64,000 nucleotides of DNA, taken from NCBI GenBank assembly GCA_022842325.1, contig JALHPU010000006.1, positions 1 to 64,000 of the forward strand, in the 5' to 3' direction. Within the stretch, counting starts at the first letter, position 1. Each line of letters opens with the position of its first letter. A program made the position numbers and the translations under genes. This stretch comes from Sulfuritalea sp. Lineage in GTDB: Bacteria > Pseudomonadota > Gammaproteobacteria > Burkholderiales > Rhodocyclaceae. This document shows positions 9,307 through 18,186 of this stretch, in pieces. The notes under the pieces were generated by a model. The model saw only the letters and a program-made list of their open reading frames with translations. It did not search any database and was not told where the DNA came from.

Positions 9307-10329
9307 ATGAAATCATCGCGCTCGCCCCTCGTCCTGCTTGCACTGCTCACGCTCGCTGCCGGCCCCGCCGCGGCGCAGGAGAAAGTGCTCAATCTCTACT
9401 CGGCCCGCCATTACCAGACCGATGAAGCCCTCTATGCCAACTTCACGCGGCAGACCGGGATCAAGATCAACCGCATCGAAGCGAAAGAAGATGAACTCCT
9501 GGAGCGCATCCGCAACGAAGGCGCCAACAGTCCGGCCGACATCTTCCTCACCGTCGACGCGGCGCGCCTGGCCAAGGCAGACGAACTTGGCCTGTTCGCC
9601 CCGGTGAAGTCCAAACTGCTGGAAGACCGCATTCCGGCCAATCTGCGCAGCCCCGACTGGTTCGCCTTCTCGACCCGTGCCCGCGTCATCATCGCCAACA
9701 AGGATCTGGTCAAAGCCGAGGACGTGCAGAACTATGAAGACCTGGCCAGCCCCAAGCTGAAAGGCAAAGTCTGCTCGCGCTCGGGCAGCCACCCTTACAA
9801 CATTTCGCTGATGGCCGCGCTGATCGCGCACCTTGGCGAGGCCAAGGCCGAAGAATGGGCGCGCGGCGTGGTCGCCAATTTCGCCCGTGCGCCGAAGGGC
9901 GGCGACACCGACCAGATCAAGTCCGTGGCGGCCGGCGAATGCGGCGTGGCGGTGTCCAACAGCTACTACCTGGCCCGTCTGCTGCGCTCGGACAAGGCCG
10001 ACGACCGGCGCCTGATGGAACGCGTCACGATCATCTGGCCGAACCAGAAGACCTTTGGCGCCCACATCAACATTTCCGGTGGCGGCATGCTGAAGACCGC
10101 GCCGAACAAGGAATCCGCGATCAAGTTCCTCGAGTATCTGGCCAGCGACGACGCCCAGCGCTACTTTGCCGACGGCAACAACGAATGGCCCGCGGTTGCC
10201 GGTGCCGCCGTGCGAAATCCGGCGCTCGAAGCCATGGGCAAATTCAAGGCCGACAGCCTGCCGGTCGCCACCCTGGCGAAGAACGCCGTCGCCGCACAGC
10301 GCATCTACGACCGCGCCGGCTGGAAGTAA
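9307..10329 (+). CDS. fbpA: Fe(3+) ABC transporter periplasmic binding protein (FbpA/FutA type)
   Basis: A 340-residue ferric-iron binding protein with an N-terminal signal peptide cleaved after AAGPAAAQ. The mature start (KVLNLYSARHYQTDEALY) and the paired iron-coordinating tyrosines in VSNSYYLARLL are typical of the family. Also typical are FGAHINISGGGMLKTAPN and the DNNEWP-like segment near the C-terminus (DGNNEWPAVAG). It captures Fe(3+) in the periplasm and delivers it to the FbpB permease. Unusually, the permease and ATPase genes are not directly downstream: a terminator and a CDGSH gene intervene and the permease gene is on the opposite strand. Confidence 0.94.
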   Translation: MKSSRSPLVLLALLTLAAGPAAAQEKVLNLYSARHYQTDEALYANFTRQTGIKINRIEAKEDELLERIRNEGANSPADIFLTVDAARLAKADELGLFAPVKSKLLEDRIPANLRSPDWFAFSTRARVIIANKDLVKAEDVQNYEDLASPKLKGKVCSRSGSHPYNISLMAALIAHLGEAKAEEWARGVVANFARAPKGGDTDQIKSVAAGECGVAVSNSYYLARLLRSDKADDRRLMERVTIIWPNQKTFGAHINISGGGMLKTAPNKESAIKFLEYLASDDAQRYFADGNNEWPAVAGAAVRNPALEAMGKFKADSLPVATLAKNAVAAQRIYDRAGWK

Positions 10330-10360
10330 CAGTCGATCCGCCCATTGGGAGGCAACGGGC

Positions 10361-10395
10361 GCAGGAGTCGGCGTGCCGCCAGCGCCGACTCCTGC
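10361..10395 (+). terminator. Intrinsic terminator after fbpA
   Basis: Perfect 13-bp stem GCAGGAGTCGGCG / CGCCGACTCCTGC with a 9-base loop, followed by TTGTTATTGTT. It lies 31 bases after the fbpA stop codon and separates it from the CDGSH gene. Confidence 0.75.
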
Positions 10396-10501
10396 TTGTT
10401 ATTGTTCGTCTGTCCGAAACAAACTGTTCCCGATCCGCGATTTCGCTTCATGACGAATGTGCCTATAGTCCGCACTTCGCCAACCCGTTCGGGAGAACAG
10501 C

Positions 10502-10741
10502 ATGTCCAAGCCGGAAATCGCAGCAAAAAACCCCTTCGCCGTCGCCGTGGAAAAAGGCAAGGACTACTACTGGTGCGCCTGCGGCAAGAGCAAGACGCAG
10601 CCGTTTTGTGACGGCAGCCACAAGGGTTCGGAGTTCAATCCGGTCAAATACACCGCCGAAGAAAGCAAGACCGTGTATTTCTGCGGCTGCAAGCACAGCG
10701 GCAATGGCGCGCTATGCGACGGCACGCATAAGTCGCTCTAG
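10502..10741 (+). CDS. Twin CDGSH iron-sulfur protein
   Basis: A 79-residue protein with two complete CDGSH iron-sulfur motifs. The first has Cys25, Cys27, Cys36 and His40 (CACGKSKTQPFCDGSH); the second has Cys61, Cys63, Cys72 and His76 (CGCKHSGNGALCDGTH). Each should bind a redox-active [2Fe-2S] cluster through three Cys and one His. Bacterial tandem CDGSH proteins of this size are cytoplasmic, with proposed redox or iron-handling roles. A GGAG Shine-Dalgarno precedes the ATG. The last codons overlap the end of the convergent permease gene by 4 bases. Its place between the parts of an iron uptake system suggests an iron-linked role. Confidence 0.93.
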   Translation: MSKPEIAAKNPFAVAVEKGKDYYWCACGKSKTQPFCDGSHKGSEFNPVKYTAEESKTVYFCGCKHSGNGALCDGTHKSL

Positions 10742-12420
10742 CAGGAACTGACCTCGCTGCGTCCGGCGGAAATCTGCCGGGCCAGCAGGATGATGGGCAA
10801 CAGGCCCACAGCGACGATGGCCAGCGCCGCACTCGATGCCTCGGCCAGACGCTCGTCGGCCGCCAGCGTGAAGGTTTGCGTCGCCAGCGTGTCAAAGTTG
10901 AAGGGGCGCATCACCAGCGTGGCCGGCAATTCCTTCATCACATCGACGAACACCAGCAGCGCGGCGGTCAGCAGGCTGCCGCGCAACAGCGGCAGATGCA
11001 CGCGGCGCAGGGTTTCCGCCGGACGGCTGCCGAGGCTCTGCGCCGCCGCCTCCATGCTCGGCGTAATGCGACCCAGCCCCGCTTCGACGGTCTGCAGGGC
11101 TATCGCCAGGAAGCGGGCGAGGTAGGCATAGACCAGCGCGGCAATACCACCGGTAAGGATCAGACCGGGATTGACGCCCGTCATCTGCTGCCACAAACCC
11201 GCCAGCCAATGGTCGAGCCGCGTCACCGGGATCAGCACGCCGACTGCAATGACCGAACCCGGAACCGCATAACCGAGGCCGACGATGCGACTCGCCACGC
11301 GCGGCAATTTGTGGCCATTTCGCGCCGCGAAGCCAAGCAACAAGGCCAGCAGCGCGGCCAGCACCGCGGCCAGCGCGGCGAGGGTAAAACTGTTCCGCGC
11401 CAGCACCAGAAAGCGTCCGGCAAATCCGCCGCCTGCTTCGCCGGGGTCGCCCATCGACAAACGCAGCAACAGCACAGCGGGCAAGGCAAAGCCGATCACC
11501 ACCGGAATCGCGCAGCCGATCTGCGCCAGCAGGGCATGCCAGCCGGTGAGTACCTGCCGCGTCGCACGACGCCGGCCACTCGTGTCGTGATAGCGGGCGC
11601 GACCGCGGCTGATGCGTTCCAGCAGGATCAGCAGGGCGACGAAGCCGAGCAGCGCGGCGGCCAGTTGGGCGGCGGCGACTCGATCACCGAGTGAAAACCA
11701 CGCGCGGTAGATGCCCGTGGTGAAAGTCTGCACCGCGAAGTAGGCCACTGTGCCGTAATCGGCCAGGGTTTCCATCAGCGCCAGCGCCATGCCGGCGGCG
11801 ATGGCCGGGCGCGCCAGCGGGATCGAGACGCGCCAGAAACCCTGCCAGGGATTGAGGCCCAGCGCGCGCGCCGCTTCGATCATGCCGCCGGCGCGCTCCA
11901 GAAAGGCGGTGCGCACCAGCAGATAGACATAGGGATACAGCACGCAGGAGAACAGCACGATGGCACCGCCCAGCGAGCGCACGTCGGGGAACCAGTAGTC
12001 GTCCTTGCTCCAGCCGAAGCTCTCGCGCAGGCCGGTCTGCACCGGGCCGACGAACTGCAGGAAATCGGTATAGGTATAGGCCAGCACATAAGCCGGCATG
12101 GCCATCGGCAACAGCAGCGCCCATTCTGCGATGCGCCGGCCGGGAAAGTCGTTCAGCGCCACCAGCCAGGCCGCGCCGGTACCCATCGCGGCGACACCGA
12201 TGCCGACGCCGAGGCAGAGCCAGATCGAGTTCGCCACATACTCGGGCAGCACTGTCGCCATCAGATGGCCCCAGGTCTCTCCGGTGCCGCCGGCAAAAAG
12301 ATTGGCGCCGACGGCGAGCACCGGCAGCGCGACCAGAACGGCGAGCGCGAAGGCGAAGGCGGGAAGCGGCGATGAGAAGAATGAGCGGGCCACGGCCAGC
12401 CGATTATAATTGAGACTCAT
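10738..12420 (-). CDS. fbpB: Fe(3+) ABC transporter permease (FbpB/FutB type)
   Basis: A 560-residue inner-membrane permease with two fused six-helix halves, as in FbpB and FutB. The EAA loops are visible in both halves (EAARALGLNPWQGFWRVSIP and MEAAAQSLGSRPAETLRRVH), where the ATPase docks. The first ATG upstream (12429) would add only three residues; MSLNYNRLAVARSF from 12420 is preferred. The gene is divergent from fbpC, sharing a ~30-base intergenic region that holds a Fur-box-like sequence, and convergent with the CDGSH gene. Confidence 0.93.
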   Translation of the reverse strand: MSLNYNRLAVARSFFSSPLPAFAFALAVLVALPVLAVGANLFAGGTGETWGHLMATVLPEYVANSIWLCLGVGIGVAAMGTGAAWLVALNDFPGRRIAEWALLLPMAMPAYVLAYTYTDFLQFVGPVQTGLRESFGWSKDDYWFPDVRSLGGAIVLFSCVLYPYVYLLVRTAFLERAGGMIEAARALGLNPWQGFWRVSIPLARPAIAAGMALALMETLADYGTVAYFAVQTFTTGIYRAWFSLGDRVAAAQLAAALLGFVALLILLERISRGRARYHDTSGRRRATRQVLTGWHALLAQIGCAIPVVIGFALPAVLLLRLSMGDPGEAGGGFAGRFLVLARNSFTLAALAAVLAALLALLLGFAARNGHKLPRVASRIVGLGYAVPGSVIAVGVLIPVTRLDHWLAGLWQQMTGVNPGLILTGGIAALVYAYLARFLAIALQTVEAGLGRITPSMEAAAQSLGSRPAETLRRVHLPLLRGSLLTAALLVFVDVMKELPATLVMRPFNFDTLATQTFTLAADERLAEASSAALAIVAVGLLPIILLARQISAGRSEVSSC

Positions 12421-12424
12421 TCTC
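12406..12424. promoter_or_regulatory. Putative Fur box between fbpB and fbpC
   Basis: ATAATTGAGACTCATTCTC, read on the opposite strand as GAGAATGAGTCTCAATTAT, shares about 12 of 19 positions with the Fur consensus. It overlaps the fbpB start codon and lies 27 bases before the fbpC start. One site here could control both divergent genes. Confidence 0.42.
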
Positions 12425-12450
12425 CACAAGCCGCTATCTACGCACCGATC

Positions 12451-13514
<1,064 letters not shown>

Positions 13515-13518
<4 letters not shown>

Positions 13519-14231
13519 TCCCCTGGCTGCCGCAGGACCTGGTTTTTCCACCGCTGGAATCGGCGCTCCGCGACCCCAACGGCCTGCTCGCCGCCGGCGG
13601 CGACCTGAGCCCGCAACGCATCCTCGCCGCCTACCGGCGCGGCATATTCCCATGGTATTCGGCGGACGATCCGATCCTCTGGTGGAGTCCCGATCCGCGC
13701 ATGGTGCTGCTGCCGGACCAACTCAAGATTTCGCGCTCGCTGGCCAAAACCCTGCGCAATGCCGACTACGAAGTGCGCCTCGACACGGCCTTCGCCGCGG
13801 TAATCGGTGCCTGCGCCGGCAAACCGCGCGACGGCCAGCCCGGCACCTGGATCACGCGCGAGATGCAGATGGCGTACCTTGAGCTGCATCGCCTCGGCCA
13901 TGCCCACAGCGTTGAAACCTGGGTGGCCGGCAAGCTCGTCGGCGGCCTCTACGGCATCGCACTGGGGGCGGCGTTCTACGGCGAATCGATGTTCAGCGAT
14001 GCGCGCGACGCCTCGAAAATCGCACTGGCGCATTTGTGCGCCCACCTCAATCGTCGCGGATTCGGCATAATCGACTGCCAAATGGAAACCGCACACCTCG
14101 CCTCGCTCGGTGCCAGACCGATTCCCCGCCGCGACTTTGCCGCACGGCTGGATGAGTTTTGCCTGCGCGGCGATGCGCCGGGCCACTGGGCGCCGGATGC
14201 CATCGACGGTCATTACAGGCGCCGGCCATGA
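13515..14231 (+). CDS. aat: Leucyl/phenylalanyl-tRNA--protein transferase
   Basis: A 238-residue Aat enzyme that transfers Leu or Phe from tRNA to N-terminal Arg or Lys, creating degrons for ClpS-ClpAP. Family landmarks are present: [20 protein letters not shown], the [20 protein letters not shown] block, the [20 protein letters not shown] region and [16 protein letters not shown]. The start at 13515 overlaps the fbpC stop. Bpt, another N-end-rule transferase, starts 7 bases after its stop codon. Confidence 0.95.
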
Positions 14232-14238
14232 CCCACCC

Positions 14239-14967
14239 ATGACCCACCTTCGCGACCTGCCACCGTTCCCGCTGCTGCAGTTCTATGCCACGGCGCCCTA
14301 CGGCTGTTCCTACCTGCCGGGACGCATCGCGCGCTCGCAGGTGGCGACGCCGACCCATCTGATCGACAGCGCGACCTACAGCGAACTGGTGCGCGCCGGC
14401 TTTCGCCGCAGCGGCGTATTCACCTATCGTCCCTATTGCGATGCCTGCCGCGAATGCCAGCCGGTGCGGCTTGACGTTGCGGCCTTCGTGCCCAATCGCA
14501 GCCAGCGCCGCGCTCTGGTGCAGCACGCCGCCCTCACCGCGCGCGAATGCAGCCTGAGCTTCCGCGAAGAGCACTACCAGCTCTACCAGACCTATCAGGC
14601 GGCGCGCCACTCCGGCGGCGGCATGGACCAGGACAGCCGTGACCAGTACGCCCACTTCCTGCTGCAGACCCATGTCGATAGCCGGCTCGTTGAATTCCGC
14701 GAGAACGGCGTGCTGCGCGTGGTCAGCATCATCGACATCCTCGCCGACGGGCTCTCGTCGGTCTATACCTTCTACGATCCCGATGTGACCAACGCCAGCT
14801 ATGGCACCTTCGCCATCCTCTGGCAGATCGCGCAGTGCCAGCATGTTGGTTTGCCCTGGCTGTATCTCGGTTACTGGATCCGCGACAGCCGCAAGATGGC
14901 CTACAAGGCCCGCTTCCGTCCGCTCCAGGCGCTGCGCCACGGCGAGTGGCAGCCGGTCGAAGAATAA
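14239..14967 (+). CDS. bpt: Aspartate/glutamate leucyltransferase (Bpt, arginyltransferase family)
   Basis: A 242-residue tRNA-protein transferase of the ATE/Bpt family, which adds Leu to N-terminal Asp or Glu to mark proteins for ClpS. The N-terminal cysteine pair and its repeat ([24 protein letters not shown]), the FSYRPYC-like FTYRPYC, and the C-terminal [20 protein letters not shown] are diagnostic. The start at 14239 follows the aat stop by 7 bases, so aat and bpt make an N-degron operon, here attached to the end of an iron transporter gene. Confidence 0.93.
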   Translation: MTHLRDLPPFPLLQFYATAPYGCSYLPGRIARSQVATPTHLIDSATYSELVRAGFRRSGVFTYRPYCDACRECQPVRLDVAAFVPNRSQRRALVQHAALTARECSLSFREEHYQLYQTYQAARHSGGGMDQDSRDQYAHFLLQTHVDSRLVEFRENGVLRVVSIIDILADGLSSVYTFYDPDVTNASYGTFAILWQIAQCQHVGLPWLYLGYWIRDSRKMAYKARFRPLQALRHGEWQPVEE

Positions 14968-14983
14968 AGGACTTTTCCCCCGG

Positions 14984-15004
14984 CCCCTTCTCCAGGAGAA
15001 GGGG
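14984..15004. repeat. Perfect 21-base palindrome between convergent genes
   Basis: CCCCTTCTCC and GGAGAAGGGG flank one central A, 17 bases after the bpt stop codon and before the convergent substrate-binding protein gene. It could fold on both strands and may act as a bidirectional transcription end, but no T run follows. The remainder of 14968-15108 shows no gene. Confidence 0.55.
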
Positions 15005-15108
15005 TGACCACGGCTCGCTGCGCTCGCAGGCTTTTGACGGGTCTGCCTTGGGACGGCCCGGCGGCAGACCATAAAAGTCGGCGCTGGCGACACGGCGACA
15101 GAAATTGC

Positions 15109-17253
15109 CTAACGCGCAGTCGCAGTCTCCCGCCGCCGGTAACCGCGCCACGCCGGCCATATCGCTGCACCCAGCACCAACACGACAACCAGCAGGGGCC
15201 ACACGACCGGACGATTCCACTCGGCGCGTCGCTGCGCGCGCAACGCCGCATCCACGCGCTGGTACTTCAGCGTGTTGTGGCCGACCTTGCTCGGCTTGCG
15301 GTTGGTCAGCCAGGCATGACGCAAGGTGTAGTCCTTGGGATGGAAGCCCCAGACCCACGGCGCGTCATGGCGCAGGATGTCCGTCATGCGGTCGATCAGT
15401 TCCTGCCGCGGCGCGCCGTTCTCCATCGCCTTGACGCGCTCGAACAGACTGTCGTACTCGGGATTCTCGTAGTTAGACGCGTTCTCGCCCGTGTGTTTGA
15501 CCTTGCCCTGCTTGCCATGCAGCAGGAACAGGAAATTCTCCGGGTCGGGATAATCGGCATTCCAGCCAAAGTAGAACAGCTGCACCGCGCCCTTGCGCAC
15601 CTTTTCCTGGAAGCGGTTGTAGTCCGTGCTGCGCACCACCAGTTGCGTGTCGATCTTGGCGAATTGCTTGTTGAGCCAGTCGATGCGGGCCTTGGCGCCG
15701 ACGCCGGTGGCCGTGGTGTCGAGATTGATCACCAGCGGCTCACCGGTTTTGGCATTGCGCCCGTTGGGCCAGCCGGCCTCGGCCAGCAGACGTTTGGCTT
15801 CGGCGACGGCCTTGCGCCGTGGCTGGCCATCGACCCAGTCGTACATGTAGCGATTGATTCCTTCGGCACCTTCGCGGTGGCCGAAAATCCCCGGCGGGAT
15901 CGGCCCCTGGGCCGCAACGCCGCGACCGTTCTGGAATATCGAAATGAACTCTTCCTGGTCGATGGCCAGCGCAATCGCCTGGCGCAGCTTGCGCGTGTTT
16001 TCGGCCGTCTTCGGGTCGCTGCCGCCGACCAGCGGATCCAGCCAGTTGAAGCCCATGTAGAAGGTCGAGGTCGCCACCGAGGTGGTCAGCACGATGCCCT
16101 GCCTGCGCATGTCGTCGGACAGCGTGATCTCGCCGGCGGTCACCTGCACGGCTTGGTCGAAGGCATCCGACGAAATTCCGGACGCGTCGTAGTAGCCCTG
16201 GAGGAACTTGTTCCAGTAGGGGATCTGCTCCTTCTCGCGGGTGAACACCACCTTGTCGATGAAGGGCATGGTCTGGCCGCAATCCTTGAGCAGCCCCGCA
16301 TCCTTGTCCTCGGCCTCGCCTTCGCAGGGATAGGTTTCCTGGCGAAAATTCGGATTCCGCTCCAGCACCATGCGCGCATTCGGATTGTTCTCGGTCAGCA
16401 TGTAGGGGCCGGTGCCGATCGGATACCAGTCCAGCGTCAGGTTCTTTTCCGCCATGCCCGGCTGGCTGTGGAACTTGTCGGCCTCCCAGGGCATCGGCGC
16501 AAAGAACGGCATCGCCAGCCAGTAGAGGAACTGCGGGTACTTGCCCTTGACGCGAATGCGGTAGCGATAACGGTCGAGGGCCTCGGCGCCTTCGAGACGG
16601 TGTGCGCGCAGATCGATCCACGGCATATCCTTCCCCGCCTTCAGGCGTTTGGCAAGATCGCCCAGACCGAGCACGTAATCGTCCATCAAACCGAATATCG
16701 GCGAGTGCAGCCGCGGATGTGCCAGGCGCTTGAGGCCATAGACGTAGTCGTCGGCCGTCAATTCGCGCGAGTCGCGCAGGGCGAAATCGCTCAAGGCGTT
16801 GATGCCGGCCAGTTGCGCGACGCTCAGCGCGTGATAGGCGAATTCCGCGCCGGCGGCATTGCGGGCAAAGGCCGGGTGCGGCTGATAGCGTATGCCCGGC
16901 TTGATGGTGATGACATAGTCGGTGAAGGCGATCTGCGCCGCGTCTGCACCGTCCGGCAGCGGGCGCCCCTGTGCATCCAGGTAGCGCGGCTGCGGCACCG
17001 CCTCGGCGGTCGCCGCGGCCAGTGCATAGGGCCGCTTGAGGTAGTGGTATTGCAGCGGCGGCTCGTAGATCTGTGCCGTGAATGTGATCTCGTCCTCGCT
17101 GTACGACTGCACCGGGTCGAGATGCTTGGGCCGATCCGTGAAGGCGCTGTACAGAATATTCCTTCCCCGATCCGCCGCCGGGTAGGGATCGTTCCAGGCA
17201 CTGCCGCAGGCATTCAGCAACAGTACAAAAAGGCATGGAAATACGCTACGCAT
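15109..17253 (-). CDS. Large lipoprotein ABC substrate-binding protein (OppA family) with C-terminal membrane helix
   Basis: A 714-residue extracytoplasmic solute-binding family 5 protein (peptide/nickel/oligopeptide type). The N-terminus is a lipoprotein signal with lipobox LNAC at about residue 16. The start at 17253 gives exactly this signal peptide, so a longer in-frame extension is unlikely. Family segments include FTDRPKHLDPVQSYSEDE, RQAIALAIDQEEFISIFQNG and PWVWGFHPKDYTLRHAWL. The C-terminus carries a membrane helix (WPLLVVVLVLGAAIWPAW) followed by basic residues, an extra anchor unusual for this family. No permease or ATPase genes adjoin it, so the substrate is unknown. Confidence 0.85.
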   Translation of the reverse strand: MRSVFPCLFVLLLNACGSAWNDPYPAADRGRNILYSAFTDRPKHLDPVQSYSEDEITFTAQIYEPPLQYHYLKRPYALAAATAEAVPQPRYLDAQGRPLPDGADAAQIAFTDYVITIKPGIRYQPHPAFARNAAGAEFAYHALSVAQLAGINALSDFALRDSRELTADDYVYGLKRLAHPRLHSPIFGLMDDYVLGLGDLAKRLKAGKDMPWIDLRAHRLEGAEALDRYRYRIRVKGKYPQFLYWLAMPFFAPMPWEADKFHSQPGMAEKNLTLDWYPIGTGPYMLTENNPNARMVLERNPNFRQETYPCEGEAEDKDAGLLKDCGQTMPFIDKVVFTREKEQIPYWNKFLQGYYDASGISSDAFDQAVQVTAGEITLSDDMRRQGIVLTTSVATSTFYMGFNWLDPLVGGSDPKTAENTRKLRQAIALAIDQEEFISIFQNGRGVAAQGPIPPGIFGHREGAEGINRYMYDWVDGQPRRKAVAEAKRLLAEAGWPNGRNAKTGEPLVINLDTTATGVGAKARIDWLNKQFAKIDTQLVVRSTDYNRFQEKVRKGAVQLFYFGWNADYPDPENFLFLLHGKQGKVKHTGENASNYENPEYDSLFERVKAMENGAPRQELIDRMTDILRHDAPWVWGFHPKDYTLRHAWLTNRKPSKVGHNTLKYQRVDAALRAQRRAEWNRPVVWPLLVVVLVLGAAIWPAWRGYRRRETATAR

Positions 17254-17276
17254 GACGGCGAGTTTAGCTGATCCGC

Positions 17277-17282
17277 TATAAT
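17277..17282 (+). promoter_or_regulatory. fabI promoter -10 element
   Basis: A perfect TATAAT hexamer 29 bases upstream of the fabI start codon. No convincing -35 hexamer is seen at the usual distance. An AAGGAAAAG Shine-Dalgarno lies between it and the ATG. Confidence 0.45.
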
Positions 17283-17311
17283 CCGCCGTCTGCTTCAACC
17301 AAGGAAAAGCG

Positions 17312-18112
17312 ATGGGATTTCTCGCTGGCAAACGCATTCTGATCACTGGTCTGATTTCCAACCGGTCTATCGCCTACGGCATCGCCAAAGCCTGCCACCG
17401 CGAAGGCGCCGACCTGGCCTTCACCTACCAGAACGAACGGGTTCGCGATCGCATGGTCAAGTTTGCCGACGAATTCGGCTCCAAGGCGATTTTTCCTTGC
17501 GACGTCTCCGATGACGCGCAAATCGACGCGGTCTTCAACGAACTTGCCAAGCACTGGGACGGGCTGGACGGCTTGGTGCATTCCATCGCCTTCGCGCCCA
17601 ACGATGCGATTGAGGGCGACTTTCTCGAAGGCATGTCGCGCGAGTCCTTCCGCATCGCCCACGACGTGTCCTCCTACAGCTACCCCGCCCTGGCCAAGGC
17701 CGCCCGCCCCCTGCTGCTGAAGGGCAACAACGCCTCGGTCCTGGCGCTGACCTATCTCGGCGCGGTCCGCACCATGCCCAACTACAACACCATGGGCCTG
17801 GCCAAGGCCAGCCTAGAAGCGGCGACGCGCTATCTGGCCTTCTGCCTCGGGCCGCAGGGCATCCGCGCCAACGCGCTGTCCGCCGGCCCGATCAAGACCC
17901 TGGCTGCCTCCGGTATCGGCAACTTCGGCAAGCTGCTGGCCTACAACGCGCACCACGCGCCGCTGCGGCGCAATGTCACGATCGACGAAGTCGGCAACGC
18001 CGCCGCCTTCCTGCTCTCCGACCTGGCCAGCGGCATCACCGGCGAGATTCTCTACGTCGATGGTGGCACGCATACCACGGCCATGGGCAACGCCGACCCG
18101 CTGCCGGGCTGA
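17312..18112 (+). CDS. fabI: Enoyl-[acyl-carrier-protein] reductase (NADH)
   Basis: A 266-residue SDR-superfamily enzyme catalysing the last step of each fatty acid elongation cycle. The divergent FabI glycine motif [15 protein letters not shown] and the active-site residues Tyr148, Tyr158 and Lys165 (Tyr-X6-Lys) are present. Also present are [13 protein letters not shown] and the C-terminal [18 protein letters not shown]. The length matches FabI. It is convergent with ppiD and separated from it by a strong bidirectional terminator. Confidence 0.97.
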   Translation: MGFLAGKRILITGLISNRSIAYGIAKACHREGADLAFTYQNERVRDRMVKFADEFGSKAIFPCDVSDDAQIDAVFNELAKHWDGLDGLVHSIAFAPNDAIEGDFLEGMSRESFRIAHDVSSYSYPALAKAARPLLLKGNNASVLALTYLGAVRTMPNYNTMGLAKASLEAATRYLAFCLGPQGIRANALSAGPIKTLAASGIGNFGKLLAYNAHHAPLRRNVTIDEVGNAAAFLLSDLASGITGEILYVDGGTHTTAMGNADPLPG

Positions 18113-18137
18113 AGGAAGGCCGGTCGGCCACCCAAAC

Positions 18138-18167
18138 AAAAAGGCCCCGCAGTGCGGGGCCTTTTTT
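18138..18167. terminator. Bidirectional intrinsic terminator between fabI and ppiD
   Basis: Stem AAGGCCCCGC / GCGGGGCCTT with loop AGT, flanked by A5 on the left and T6 on the right. It therefore has a U-tail in both directions and can end transcription of both convergent genes. Confidence 0.9.
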
Positions 18168-18186
18168 CGTACGGCTGTGACGCCGA

